A stretch of 64,000 bases of DNA from AP-15 sp963703855 (lineage in GTDB: Bacteria; Pseudomonadota; Alphaproteobacteria; ATCC43930; CGMCC-115725). Positions within the stretch are counted from its first letter, which is position 1; each line of letters begins with the position of its first letter. The notes under the pieces were generated by a model, which was not told the origin of the DNA, made no database searches, and saw nothing but the letters and a program-made list of their open reading frames with translations. The stretch lies in NCBI GenBank assembly GCA_963703855.1, contig CAVPFW010000004.1, positions 1 through 64,000 of the forward strand. Reading direction: 5' to 3'. This document shows, in pieces, positions 45,601 to 55,400 of the stretch. A program made the position numbers and the translations under genes.

Positions 45601-45806
45601 CGTTCGAGCGGCGTCGTCACCGTGCCGGCGACGGTCTGCGCGTCGGCGCCCGGCAGTTGCGCGGTGACTTGGACCGTTGGGGAGTCGATGTTCGGCAGCG
45701 CCGCCACCGGCAACAGCTCGTAGCCGATCAGCCCGAGCAGCAGGATCGCCGCCATGAGCATCGCGGTGGCGATCGGCCTGCGGATGAACATCGCCGAGAT
45801 GTTCAC
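42666..45806 (-). CDS. RND multidrug efflux permease, HAE1/MdtB-like (1046 aa)
   Basis: An inner-membrane proton/drug antiporter of the resistance-nodulation-division type. It begins MNISAMFIRRPIATAMLMAAILLLGLIGYELLPVAALPNID, the usual first helix. The helix 4 proton relay Asp-Asp pair is in AVGFVVDDAIVMIENI, and a second set of helices starts near residue 860. It is closest in feel to the MdtB/MdtC group. Its ATG overlaps the adaptor gene stop (ATGA). No TolC-type outer-membrane gene follows, so it must borrow one. The GTAAA box f controls the operon. Confidence 0.9.
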   Translation of the reverse strand: MNISAMFIRRPIATAMLMAAILLLGLIGYELLPVAALPNIDSPTVQVTAQLPGADAQTVAGTVTTPLERQFGQIPGLTQMTSSSATEYAEITLQFDRSRTVDSAAQDVQAAINAAAGQLPPTMPNPPIYRKTNPADTPVLMLALTSQTLPLTTVSDYANSILAQKISQMPGVGEVDVGGEQNPAIRVQVNPALLAADGLDLEAVRTALATATVDQPKGTLYGANQAFALQTNDQLMTAQGFNDYILANRSSAFGSSGPVRVRNVGRAIVAPQDVNLAGWMNTEPAVIIAVQRQPGANVIATVDQIRKALPQLEASLPPSIKIHVVSDRTQTIRASVTDVQHTLLLTVALVVGVIFLFLRKLWATVIPAISVPMSLIGTFAVMYVLGYSLDNLSLMALTIAVGFVVDDAIVMIENIVRHIEEGKTPMQAALEGAGEIGFTIMSISISLIAVFIPLFLMSGIVGLLFREFAVTVAVAILVSVIVSLTLTPMMCARVLTAEGETPPGRLARALERLFEGLAAAYDRGLVMALRHRFATLMVMLSTVALTGVLFVEIPKSFFPQQDTGLIVGIAEGAQNISPQAMKNRMRAVLAVVTKDPAVAAANAYIGPGGPTVTENDGRMFITLKPLGQRTASADQVIARLNKALQPVWGVTLYMQAAQDITIGARLSKTQYQYTLVDVDSDELDHWAPILLKKLQALPQLTDVASDQQSTGRVMKIEINRQLASQLGINPSVVDSILYDAFGQRVAARIYTRLNQYFVILEVQPDFQLGPNALSRIYATASSGAEVPLSEFAAITSTVAPIAVNHQGQFPSVTLSFNLPANVSIGEAVTAIQQATRGLDLPRSIATSFQGSAQAFQNSLSSTPILILAAMIAVYIILGMLYESTIHPITIISTLPSAGLGALLTLMLFGMPLDVIGIIGIILLIGIVKKNGIMLVDFALAGQRERGLGTEEAIHEACRLRFRPILMTTMCALLAGVPLMLGTGIGSEIRQPLGYAIVGGLLVSQVLTLFTTPVVYIYMDQLGHWLGRLRGSRRGLVEASAAGGAPE

Positions 45807-47044
45807 GGCAACAGGCCCGCGCTTGCCGGGGTGGGGTTCGGCACAACGGCCGGATCGTTCGGGTCGGCAAGTGACACCACGGTGCCCGGCGTCAGCCGGT
45901 ATTGGCCGCGCACGACAACAGTCTCACCGGCGCTCAAGCCTGTTTCGATCAGCGCCTCGCCGTTCAGCGTCTCGCGCACCGAGACCGGCTGCATTGCGAC
46001 TTTGCGATCCGGGCCGACGACAAAAACATACGGTCCTTGCGGCCCCTGCTGGACGGCGTCGAGCGGGACGATCAGACCATTGTCCCTCACCTGCGTCTCG
46101 ATTTGGACATTGACGAACATGCCAGGCCACAATCGGCGTTTCGGATTGGGAAAGATTGCCTTGAGGCTAATCGTTCCGGAGGTGGTGTTCGCCTGGTTGT
46201 CGATCGCGGCGAGCATTCCGGTGTCAAGCGCGGTTTTGCCGTCGGCGCTCAACGCGATGGCCTTGACCCGGCCCTTTGGCAACGCATCCTGCACCTCGGG
46301 GATGTCGGCAGCAGCCAGTGTGAACATCACGCTGATCGGCTGGATTTGGTTGACCACCACCAAGGCGTTCGGCTCGCTCGGAGAACCCCGCGACGTGCTC
46401 GAGTGAATGATGTTGCCGACATCGAGGAGGCGAATTCCGGCGACCCCGTCAAACGGCGCCACCAGCTTCGTATAGCCAAGCTCAGTCTTGGCGTATTCGA
46501 TCGCGGCCTGATCGCCCTGTAGCGTGGCCCGCTCCTGGGCGATCATCGCCTGCTGGGTGGCTACCTGCTGTTGCGGCGCAAACCCCTGCTTTGCCAGCGG
46601 CACATATCGGCCGAGATTGATCTGCCCATTTTCGAGATGGGCCTGGTCGCGAGCGAGATTGGCCTCTGCCTGGTCGAGCTGCGCCTCGTAGGTGCTGGGG
46701 TCGAGCTGGGCCAAGAGCTCGCCTTTCTTGACAAGCTGGCCGTCCTTGAAGTCGATGCCGACGATTGGTTCGGTGACCATGCTGCGCACCGTCGCCGAGT
46801 TCAGCGCGGTGACGTTGCCGACCCCGGTCAGCACGATCGGAAAATTTTTCTGCTCGACGGACGCGGCGATGACGGGAACGGGGGGCGGGGACACCGGCTT
46901 TGCCGCGAGGGGGTCGTGCGCGAAATGCTGCCAGCCCAGGTAGCCCCCGGAGGCGAGCGCGATCATTACGAGGCCGACGAGCAGAGGGGGGCGTCGCCCG
47001 CGCTTCGTGTCGGGTCTATCGGAAACAGCGGTTGCCGCGGCCAT
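45803..47044 (-). CDS. RND efflux periplasmic adaptor, MdtA-like (413 aa)
   Basis: The membrane-fusion partner of the RND permease. It has one N-terminal transmembrane helix (PPLLVGLVMIALASGGYLGW), a lipoyl-like half (VVGIDFKDGQLVKKGELLAQLD, written here as VGIDFKDGQLVKKGELLAQ), a coiled-coil hairpin (YEAQLDQAEANLARDQAHLENG), and the barrel part with GYTKLVAPFDGVAGIRLLDVGN. The start is uncertain: ATG 47044 fits the family, with ATGs at 47053 and 47089 also in frame. It precedes and is ATGA-coupled to the permease gene. Confidence 0.85.
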   Translation of the reverse strand: MAAATAVSDRPDTKRGRRPPLLVGLVMIALASGGYLGWQHFAHDPLAAKPVSPPPVPVIAASVEQKNFPIVLTGVGNVTALNSATVRSMVTEPIVGIDFKDGQLVKKGELLAQLDPSTYEAQLDQAEANLARDQAHLENGQINLGRYVPLAKQGFAPQQQVATQQAMIAQERATLQGDQAAIEYAKTELGYTKLVAPFDGVAGIRLLDVGNIIHSSTSRGSPSEPNALVVVNQIQPISVMFTLAAADIPEVQDALPKGRVKAIALSADGKTALDTGMLAAIDNQANTTSGTISLKAIFPNPKRRLWPGMFVNVQIETQVRDNGLIVPLDAVQQGPQGPYVFVVGPDRKVAMQPVSVRETLNGEALIETGLSAGETVVVRGQYRLTPGTVVSLADPNDPAVVPNPTPASAGLLP

Positions 47045-47120
47045 GGATCTCATTTCCCCCACCGAGTGCGGTCCCGTTTGCCCTCGCACGTCGAATTAGG
47101 CCGATAGTCGTCTCGTCCCA

Positions 47121-47145
47121 GTAAAATCGGGTAAAAATTGGTAAG
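47121..47145 (-). promoter_or_regulatory. GTAAA direct-repeat box f (first RND operon)
   Basis: GTAAA (47121), GTAAA (47131) and GTAAG (47141) have an exact 10-bp period on the plus strand, 77 nt from ATG 47044. The coding-strand proximal repeat reads TTTACTGGG. This is the best match to the consensus. Confidence 0.7.
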
Positions 47146-47385
47146 GTATCCGTTGACTGCAGTGCCTCAAGGCCGACGCTCCTCTGCGGCACAACGCTTA
47201 TTTGAAGCATTGACTCCTCGTAAAGGAGCATTTCGAGGCGCCCTGTCACGATTTGCGAGCAGGGCTGCTGCCGCCATTTTTACGATGATTTACTCCAATT
47301 CACTGGCGCCCGGCGACCTTCACCGTACTTTGGGGGATGGCGGGTTGACATGCGCTCACCAGGCCATGTGCGGAGGCTAACGACA

Positions 47386-47866
47386 GTGACTGAAATAGCA
47401 ATCGAGCCGTCGCGGGTGTTGGCGGCCGAGTTCATCGGCACCTTCGCGTTGATCTTCATCGGCGCCGGGGCGGCACTAGCGCTCGGCGTTAATCATGATC
47501 CGCCGTCGCGTTCGCGCATGGCCTTACCATCCTGGTGTTTGTCGCGGCATTCGGCGACATGAGCGGCGGCCATTTCAATCCCTCCGTCACAATCGGCCTC
47601 GCAACAGCGGGAGTGTTTCCATGCCGTCGCGTTACGCCTTACCTCGTCGCCCAGCTCGCCGGCGGCGTTGCCGCCGTTTATGTGCTCCTTCTGGCGTATG
47701 GCCGGCCGGTCTCAATGGAGAAGTCTCGCTTTACGTTGCCGCCCAGCTGGTGGGTCCGATCTTTGCCGGCGCGCTGTATCGCTGGTTCTGGGTCGAGCGG
47801 CGCAGACAGGGAACAGTGACTGTGCAGTTTGGAGCCGCAGCCGAGTACGGGCGAGCGCTGCAATAG
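47386..47866 (+). pseudogene. Aquaporin/MIP-family channel, decayed
   Basis: GTG 47386 (after CGGAGG) starts SRVLAAEFIGTFALIFIGAGAALALGVNHD. The frame then shifts near 47500 to VFVAAFGDMSGGHFNPSVTIGLATAG (first NPx loop as NPS) and YLVAQLAGGVAAVYVLLLAYG, and shifts again near 47710 to SLYVAAQLVGPIFAGALYRW. The second NPA loop and its helices are deleted. The channel cannot function. Confidence 0.75.
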
Positions 47867-48054
47867 AGATCACCTATCGTCTAGATCGGAAATCTCGATT
47901 TGATGAAAGCGCCGCTTGGATTGATGTCTGGAGGGTCTGCCAATCGAACCTGCCCGAAGGAGAGGAGGGGTCAGACGATATCGGGTTGGCCCACCGACGA
48001 AGATCGATTTGCTGAATGGCGGTTTGCTGGGCAAGAGTTTTTCAGGAGGAAGCA

Positions 48055-48729
48055 ATGACGTTGGTCCGCTTACATGAAATCGACGTGATCCCCAAGCCAG
48101 TCGCAGGCATCGTCATTCCCGACAGCAAACTGGCAGGCGAAGTGACCGAATTGGTCAAGGACACTAAATCACCGCTGCTTTTCCATCACTCGAGCCGCGT
48201 CTATTACTGGGGCGCGCTTACCGGTAAGCGCCGCGGCCTCCATTTCGATCCTGAGCTCCTCTACGCCGGCGCCATGTTTCATGACATGGGCCTCACCCCC
48301 AAGCATGCGAGCGCACATGAGCGTTTCGAGGTCGACAGCGCCAATGCTGCCCGTGACTTCCTCCGCAGCCATGGCATAGCCGCAGCCGAGATCGAGACGG
48401 TCTGGACCGCCATCGCTCTGCACACCACGCCCGGCATCCCACCGCACATGCATCCCATCATCGCGCTCGTTACCGCCGGCGTCGAGATGGACGTGCTCGG
48501 CATCGCTTTTTCCGAGTTCACCGAGGCCGAGCGCGAAGCGGTGGTCCGCGCGCACCCGCGCCCCGGCCACTTTGAGGAGGAGATCATCCAAGCCTTCTAC
48601 GACGGCTTCCACCACAAGCCCGAGACCACCTTTGGCACTGTCAACGCCGACGTGCTTGCCGACAAGGACCCGCATTTCACGCCTGTTAATTTCTGCAGCG
48701 TGATCCGCGCCTCTGCTTGGCCCGGCTAG
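48055..48729 (+). CDS. HD-domain hydrolase (224 aa)
   Basis: A metal-dependent HD-superfamily protein: LLFHHSSRVYYWGALTG provides the first His and AMFHDMGLTPKH the His-Asp pair, with a later helix holding AIALHTTPGIPPHMHP. The pattern resembles the HD subgroup annotated as cyanamide-hydratase-like, but the substrate is unknown. A strong ribosome site (AGGAGGA) supports ATG 48055. The catalase gene follows 50 nt later on the same strand, so the two may be co-transcribed. Confidence 0.75.
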   Translation: MTLVRLHEIDVIPKPVAGIVIPDSKLAGEVTELVKDTKSPLLFHHSSRVYYWGALTGKRRGLHFDPELLYAGAMFHDMGLTPKHASAHERFEVDSANAARDFLRSHGIAAAEIETVWTAIALHTTPGIPPHMHPIIALVTAGVEMDVLGIAFSEFTEAEREAVVRAHPRPGHFEEEIIQAFYDGFHHKPETTFGTVNADVLADKDPHFTPVNFCSVIRASAWPG

Positions 48730-48779
48730 GCACATCCGCGCGCCGCACCCACCCCTTCATACAACCCGAGGAAGTTCTC

Positions 48780-50237
48780 ATGTCCACATCGAAAGTTTTC
48801 ACCACCGAAGCCGGCGCGCCGGTCGCCGACAACACCAACATCATGACCGCCGGCCCGCGCGGCCCGGCACTGCTGCAGGACATCTGGCTGCTCGAGAAGC
48901 TGGCTCACTTCGACCGCGAAGTGATCCCCGAGCGCCGTATGCATGCAAAGGGCTGGGGCGCCTACGGCACCTTTACGGTAACGCACGACATCACCCGCTT
49001 CACGAAGGCGAAGATCTTTTCCGAAATCGGCAAGCAGACGCCGATGTTCGCGCGCTTCTCGACCGTTGCCGGCGAGCGTGGCGCCGCCGACGCCGAGCGC
49101 GATATCCGCGGCACCGCGTTGAAGTTCTACACCGAGGAGGGCAACTGGGACATCGTCGGCAACAACACGCCGGTGTTCTTCTTCCGCGATCCGCTGCGCT
49201 TTCCGGACCTCAACCACGCGATCAAGCGCGACCCGCGCACCGGGATGCGCAGCGCCGACAACAACTGGGATTTCTGGACCTTGCTGCCCGACGCGCTGCA
49301 CCAGGTCACAGTCGTCATGTCCGACCGCGGCATCCCGAAGAGCTTCCGGAATATGCACCTCTTCGGCAGCCACACTTTTTCGATGATCAACGCGGCGAAC
49401 GAGCGCGTCTGGGTCAAATTCCATTTCCGCACGCAGCAAGGCATCCAGAACCTGACCGATGCCGAAGCCGAGGCCCTCGTTGCCAAAGACCGTGAAAGCC
49501 ACGGCCGTGACCTGCTCAACGCGATCGAAGCCGGCGACTTCCCGCGCTGGACGCTTTTCATCCAGGTGATGACCGAAGCGGAGGCGAAGACGCACCGGCA
49601 CAACCCGTTCGACCTAACCAAGGTCTGGCCGAAGGCCGAGTACCCGCTGATCGAGGTGGGCTTGATGGAGCTCAACCGCTGGCCGGACAACTATTTCGCC
49701 GAAGTCGAGCAGGCGGCGTTCGGGCCGTCGAACGTCGTCCCCGGCATCAGCTTTTCTCCGGACCGGATGCTGCAGGCGCGCCTGTTCTCGTACAACGACG
49801 CGGTTCGTTACCGTCTCGGCGTCAACTTCTACCAGATCCCGGTCAACGCGCCGAAATGCCCATTCATGAGCTACCACCGCGACGGCAAGATGCGGGTCGA
49901 CGGCAATCTCGGCGGCACCACCAGCTTCAACCCCAACAGCACCGGACTCTGGGACAACCAGCCCGAATTCGCCGAGCCGCCGCTGCCCATTGAAGGCGAG
50001 GCGGCCCACTACAACCACTACGCCGATGACGACCACTGGGAGCAGCCGGGCAATCTCTTCCGGCTGATGACGCCGGCGCAGCAGCAGGTGCTGTTCGAGA
50101 ACACGGCTCGCGCGATGGGCGATGCCCGCCTACACATCAAGGAGCGCCACGTCGCCAATTGTCTGCGCGCAGATCCGGCCTACGGCGCCGGCGTCGCCCG
50201 CGCCCTTGGGCTTGCGCTGCCGCCCGCTGCCGAATAG
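48780..50237 (+). CDS. katA: Monofunctional haem catalase (485 aa)
   Basis: A small-subunit (clade 3 size) catalase that disproportionates H2O2. Catalytic His55 is in ERRMHAKGWGAYG, Asn128 in VGNNTPVFFFRDP, and the proximal haem Tyr in ARLFSYNDAVRYRLG. Sequence is complete and in frame. ATG 48780 is the family start (MSTSKVFTTEAGAPV); the frame continues upstream without conservation. It follows the HD-domain gene. It is cytoplasmic, with no signal peptide. Confidence 0.9.
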   Translation: MSTSKVFTTEAGAPVADNTNIMTAGPRGPALLQDIWLLEKLAHFDREVIPERRMHAKGWGAYGTFTVTHDITRFTKAKIFSEIGKQTPMFARFSTVAGERGAADAERDIRGTALKFYTEEGNWDIVGNNTPVFFFRDPLRFPDLNHAIKRDPRTGMRSADNNWDFWTLLPDALHQVTVVMSDRGIPKSFRNMHLFGSHTFSMINAANERVWVKFHFRTQQGIQNLTDAEAEALVAKDRESHGRDLLNAIEAGDFPRWTLFIQVMTEAEAKTHRHNPFDLTKVWPKAEYPLIEVGLMELNRWPDNYFAEVEQAAFGPSNVVPGISFSPDRMLQARLFSYNDAVRYRLGVNFYQIPVNAPKCPFMSYHRDGKMRVDGNLGGTTSFNPNSTGLWDNQPEFAEPPLPIEGEAAHYNHYADDDHWEQPGNLFRLMTPAQQQVLFENTARAMGDARLHIKERHVANCLRADPAYGAGVARALGLALPPAAE

Positions 50238-50341
50238 GACACACCGCTGCTGTCGGCGGCGTTTCAGGTCGGCGGCGGCGGCTTGCTCGTCTTCGCGACC
50301 GGTGTCGCGATCGGCAGCGGATAAAGGGGCATGATGGGTTA

Positions 50342-50830
50342 CGAGGCATCCAGGGCACCCTGGCGAAAGCCTTTGGCGTTATCTGCGGCGACATCGCCGG
50401 CGCGGCGGCGCTGTGCGACGTCGTGCGCGGCTTCGGCTCGGGCTTCATCTTCACGACGGCGCTGCCGCCGGCGGTGGCGGCGGCTCTGGCCGGCATCCGC
50501 CACCTGAAGCACAGCTCCGCCGAACGCCGACGATTGCAGGAGCGCGTGGCCCTCTTGCGCCGCTGGCTCGATGCCGCCCAAATCCTGCACCGCGACAGTC
50601 CGAGCCATATTGTGCCGGTTGTCGTCGGCAACTCGGTATTGTGCCGAGACATCGGCGATCGGCTACTCGACAAGTTCGATATCTACGTGCCTCCGATCAA
50701 CTACCCGACCGTACCGCGCGGCATCGAGCGACTGCGCCTCACACCTTCGCCGCTACACAGCGAGGTGGACATCGACCATCTGGTCGCGGGTCCACCGCAA
50801 ACCCGATCTGGTCGGCCGCTGCGCTCCTGA
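50342..50830 (+). pseudogene. 5-aminolevulinate synthase, C-terminal half remnant
   Basis: The frame begins in the Schiff-base region (GIQGTLAKAFGVICGDIAG) and runs through GSGFIFTTALPPAVAAALAGIRHL and PPINYPTVPRGIERLRLTPSPLHSE to a shifted end. The first ~240 residues are missing, and GGYIA has become GDIAG. It is about 60% like the intact hemA at 32383 by eye, so it is an older relative rather than a fresh copy. Confidence 0.75.
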
Positions 50831-51188
50831 CCGTAACGTACAGAATACCGGCGATGAGCGACATTGCGATGGTGAGTTTTGTCGATACCCGCTCCCTCAT
50901 CGCAAAATCCAGCGAGTAACCTTCATGCGACATGCTCGCTTATCGTCGTGATGTCCAAGTCTGCGCCCCACACCAGGCCAAAAAGCCGCCGGTACACCGC
51001 CTGCGATAACCCCCACGCGATGCAGGCGGTGTCGGGGAGTCGTTGTTCCATGGGGTCGACCGCCTGCCGGAGGACAGAGCACATCGATTGCGTTTGCCCA
51101 GTTCGAGAGGATCGACTTGGCTGACGATCGTCAGACTTACGCTCATTCGCCTCATGCCCGTCGATGCTCCTGAACCACTGCTGGGCAT
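50831..51188. other. Region between the hemA remnant and the second RND operon
   Basis: No intact gene. The minus strand at 50939-51120 reads VLRQAVDPMEQRLPDTACIAWGLS...DITTISEHVA with protein-like character and a stop at about 50931, probably the end of a lost gene. No hairpin with a T tract was seen after the adaptor stop at 51189. Confidence 0.35.
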
Positions 51189-52472
51189 CTATGTGGGCGA
51201 CGCCGGCACGATGATCGTGTGGACTTTGTCGCCGTCGGCCAAATTGGCCGGTGGCTGAAGGATGACCTGATCTCCCTCCTTGACACCCTCGCTGACCTCG
51301 ACCTCGGTGCCGTAATCGGTGGTGATCGCAATTTTGTGCAGATGGACGATGGCGTTTTCGACCACCGCGACCTGCATGCCGTTCTGATCGAAGATAATCG
51401 CCGAGGCGGGCACGATCAGCGCCGGCGACGTGCGGGGGATCTTCAGCTCGACGGTGCAATAGACCCCCGGCTGCAAGGCGCCGTCCGGGTTAGGTAGATC
51501 GACCTCGGTCAGCAAAGTCCGCGTCCCCGGCTGCAGGGCGTCGGCGATCCGCGTCACTTTGCCGTGGAAGGTTAGGTTAGGCATAGCGGGCACGCGAATG
51601 ACGGCCTCAATCCCGGGCTTGACGCCAAATGCGTCGTCCTGCGGCACATACACCCAGACGCGGATCACGTCGCTCTGGGTCATCGAAAACATCGAGGTGC
51701 CGCTGGTGACATCGGCCGTGATCAGGCTGCCGACATCGATGTTGCGCTGGGTGATCACGCCGTCGAACGGAGCCACGACCCGCTGATAGAACTTCTGCTG
51801 ATTGTAATATCTCAGCTGTGCCTGCATCGCCGCGGCATTGTACTGAGCCGCACTTGTCGCATGCTGTTGGGCTTGTAAGGTGTAGCGATCGGCGTCGCCC
51901 TGCTGCAGCGTCACCCAGCCTTGTTTGACGAGTACCGCGTCGCGTCCCCAGGTGACCTGGTCCAACGAGCGTTGGGCTTGATTCTGGTGCTGTGTGGCCT
52001 GAGCTGCTGAACCGCTGTTCTGATATTGCGCAATCTGGTCCTCGACCTCGGGTGCAGTGATCTCGGCGAGGAGCTGCCCGGCCTTGACGTGATCGCCGAT
52101 ATCGACATAGCGCTTTAGCACATAGCCGCTGGCGCGGGCATAAATATTTGCTGCCTCGAAGCCGAGCGTTGTCGCCGGCAATGTCACATCTATTCTGCTG
52201 AGATGCTGCCCCACGTCCTCGACACGCACCGTCGGGACAAAGTCAGCCTGCTGCTGAGCGGTATCCTTTACCTGCCGATACTGCTGGTAGTGCTGCCATA
52301 TGCCCAGAGCGAGCGCGCCCACGAGAAGCGCAATTCCGCCGAGCCTCAGCACGCGGTGTCCGATCCCGCCCGGCCGCGACTGCCGGCTCGGCGGCGGTTC
52401 GGGGGCATCGCAATCTGGTGCCGGGAGCAGCGGCCGCGACGGCGGCCCCTTCAACGTGTGAAGATCGTTCAT
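51189..52472 (-). CDS. RND efflux periplasmic adaptor (427 aa)
   Basis: Membrane-fusion protein of the second RND pump: a proline-rich cytoplasmic lead, one helix (GIALLVGALALGIWQHYQQY), lipoyl half (GYVLKRYVDIGDHVKAGQLLAEI), Gln-rich coiled-coil hairpin (QYQNSGSAAQATQHQNQAQRS), and QRVVAPFDGVITQRNIDVG. Its gene follows the permease gene, opposite to the order of the first operon, and the two overlap by ATGA. No outer-membrane channel gene is adjacent. Confidence 0.85.
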   Translation of the reverse strand: MNDLHTLKGPPSRPLLPAPDCDAPEPPPSRQSRPGGIGHRVLRLGGIALLVGALALGIWQHYQQYRQVKDTAQQQADFVPTVRVEDVGQHLSRIDVTLPATTLGFEAANIYARASGYVLKRYVDIGDHVKAGQLLAEITAPEVEDQIAQYQNSGSAAQATQHQNQAQRSLDQVTWGRDAVLVKQGWVTLQQGDADRYTLQAQQHATSAAQYNAAAMQAQLRYYNQQKFYQRVVAPFDGVITQRNIDVGSLITADVTSGTSMFSMTQSDVIRVWVYVPQDDAFGVKPGIEAVIRVPAMPNLTFHGKVTRIADALQPGTRTLLTEVDLPNPDGALQPGVYCTVELKIPRTSPALIVPASAIIFDQNGMQVAVVENAIVHLHKIAITTDYGTEVEVSEGVKEGDQVILQPPANLADGDKVHTIIVPASPT

Positions 52473-55400
52473 TCGGGAACCTCCTCGAAAACGCCATGGG
52501 CCGGTTTGCCGTCATTGCCTCTGCGCAGCATCGCAAACAGGTAGGGCACCACGAGGAGGGTCGTCGGCGTCGCGAACAACAGTCCGCCAATGACGGCGCG
52601 TGCGAGCGCGGCGTTCTGCTCCTCGCCCGGACCGCCAATCGCCATCGGGACCATACCGACGATCATCGCAGTCGCGGTCATCAGCACCGGCCGGATGCGG
52701 GTGCGCCCGGCCGAGATCGCCGCATCGAAGGCCTTTATGCCGGCCAGCTGCTGCTCGCGCGCGAAAGTGACGAGCAGGATCGAGTTTGCCGACGCCACGC
52801 CGACCGCCATGATCGCGCCCATCAGCGAGGGGACGCTGAGGGTCGTATCAGTGATATAGAGCATCGTGACGATGCCGCAAAAGGTCGCCGGCAACGCCAG
52901 GATCACGACAAACGGATCTCCGAAATTCTGGTAATTGACGACCATCAGCAAGTAAACGAACACGGCCGCGAACAACAATCCGATCGTCATGTCGCGGAAG
53001 GCCTGGTTCATGCTGCCGATCTGGCCGGTCACCTTGATTGTGTTGCCGGGCGAGAGCTGTTTCTCGAGATCGGCGGTGACCTGGTCGATGTCGCTGGCGA
53101 CGCTGCCGAGGTCGCGTCCTTGGGTGCTGGCATAAACCTCGTAGACCGGCTGGATGTTGGCCTGGTTGGCGCTGCCCGGGACCGCATCGCGGGTGAAGGT
53201 CGCCACATTCTGCAGCTCGCCCGGCACCGGTTGGGTCGTCGGCGGGGCGGTTCCGGTGCTAACCGGCGTATTTCCGAGATCACCCAGCGAGCTGACTTGA
53301 TACTGCGGCGTCTGCACCGCGATGAAATAGGGAATGCCGTTTGTCGGGTCGGTCCAGAAATTGGGGGCCACCTGCTCGGACGAGCTCAAGCTGGCGCCGA
53401 TATTATTGCCGATGTCGCTCGTGGTGGTGCCGAACTGCAAGGCCCGCGTGCGATCAATCTGGACGTAGAAATCCGGCGCATAGACCTCCTGCTGCAGATG
53501 GGCGTCGACGACGCCGGGGATGGCGGCGATGCGGCGGCGCAACTCCTCGGCGATCTGCAGGTTTTTGACCCGGTCATAGCCGACCGTGCGAACATCGATT
53601 GGCGCGGTGAGCCCAAAATTCAGAATTTGCGTCGCCATGTCAGCTGGCTGGAAATAGAACATGTCCTCTGGGAAGGCTGCGGGCAGCACTTGCCGTAATT
53701 TGCGGACGTAATCGGCGGTCGGGGCGTGGCCGTCGTTGAGCGACACCATGACCACGCCGTCATTGACCGCGATCGTGGTGCCGTCGGAAAATGCCCAGTT
53801 ATAGGAGCGCGCCGGCACACCGAAATTGTCGACGATCAGATCGAGGTCCTTCCTCGGAATAACCTGACGGATCTTGTCCTCGACCCTTTGGAAAATCTGC
53901 TCAGTCGTCTCGATGCGGGTGCCGGGAGGGGCGCGGACATGCAGCTGGATCATTCCGCCGTCGATCGCCGGATAGAAATCACGGCCGACAAAGACGAACA
54001 TCACGGCGCCGAGGGACAGTACCAGGACGGCGAGGATCGGGATGATCGCCCGGTGGGTCAGCAGAGTTCTAAGCAATCCGACATAGACTTGCCGCAGATG
54101 CTCGAAGCCGCGCTCGAACGACGCGTGGAAGCGGGAGAAGAAGCCTTTGCCGGCGTTTCCCGCCGGTCCGGAGTGCTGGTGACCTTTGAGCAGACGGCCG
54201 ATCGTGATTGGCGTCAGGGTTCGCGACAGCCCGTAAGACGCGAGCATCGCAAAGACGACGGCGAGGCCGAGCGGCGTAAACAGGTACTTCGCCGGTCCTT
54301 CGAGAAAAACCACCGAGGCAAAGACGCAGCTGATCGCGAGTGTCGAAACCAAGGTCGGCATCGCGATTTCGGCGGCGCCATGAAGCGTCGCGTTTGGCAG
54401 CGGCATCTTCTCTTCGTCTAGCAAGCGGTAGGTGTTCTCGATCGTGACGGTCGAATCATCGACCAGAATGCCGACCGCGAGCGCCAGACCGCCCAGTGTC
54501 ATCGTATTGATTGTCTCGCCGAGAAAGTAGAGCACCACGAGTGAGGTCAGCATCGCCAGCGGGATCGAGATCATCACGACGATCGTCGGCCGCCACGAGC
54601 CGAGAAAGAGGAGGATCATCAGCGCTGTAAGCCCCGCAGCGATCGCCCCTTCACGCAGCACGGCAACGACCGAGGAGACGACAAACACCGACTGATCGAA
54701 CAGCGCTTTGATGACCATGCCGGGTGGCGCTGCGGCCCGCGCGATGTTCAGCACATCTTTGACGGCATTGACGACCGTCAAGGTCGACGCGCTGCCGTTC
54801 TTGATTATGCTGAGCAGGACCGAGGGCTTGCCGTCGGCCCGCACGATGTTTTGCTGCACCAGATTGCCGTCACGAACGTGACCGATGTCCCGGAGGAAGA
54901 CGGTGGCGCCATTGGAATAGCTGACCGGGATGTCGTTAAGCGCCTCGATCGTCGAGGGCATCGAATTGGTGCGGACGGTGTAATCGGTCTTGCCGATCTT
55001 TTCGTCGCCGCCGGGCAACGTCAGGTTCTGCGCGTTGACCGCAGTCACGACCTGCAGCGGCGTCAGGCCTTTGGCGAGCAGCTTTGTCGGGTCGATATCG
55101 ACCATGATCTGGCGGTATTTGCCCCCGGCCGGGGTCGGCAAAGTGACGCCGTGGATCGGCGCGAGCATTTGCCGCAACCGATAGATACCGTAGTCGTAGA
55201 GCTGCGCCTGGCTCAAATGATCGGAGCTGAGGGCGATTTGCAGAACTGGCACAGCCGACGCGCTGTATTGCACGACGACTGGCGGCTCGATGCCGGTCGG
55301 CATCAATGCGCGGATCGAGTTCGTGGCGGCAACGATCTGCGAGATCGCCAGATCGAGGTTCACGTCGGGCTGGAAATAGATCTTCTGCACCGAGATGCCG

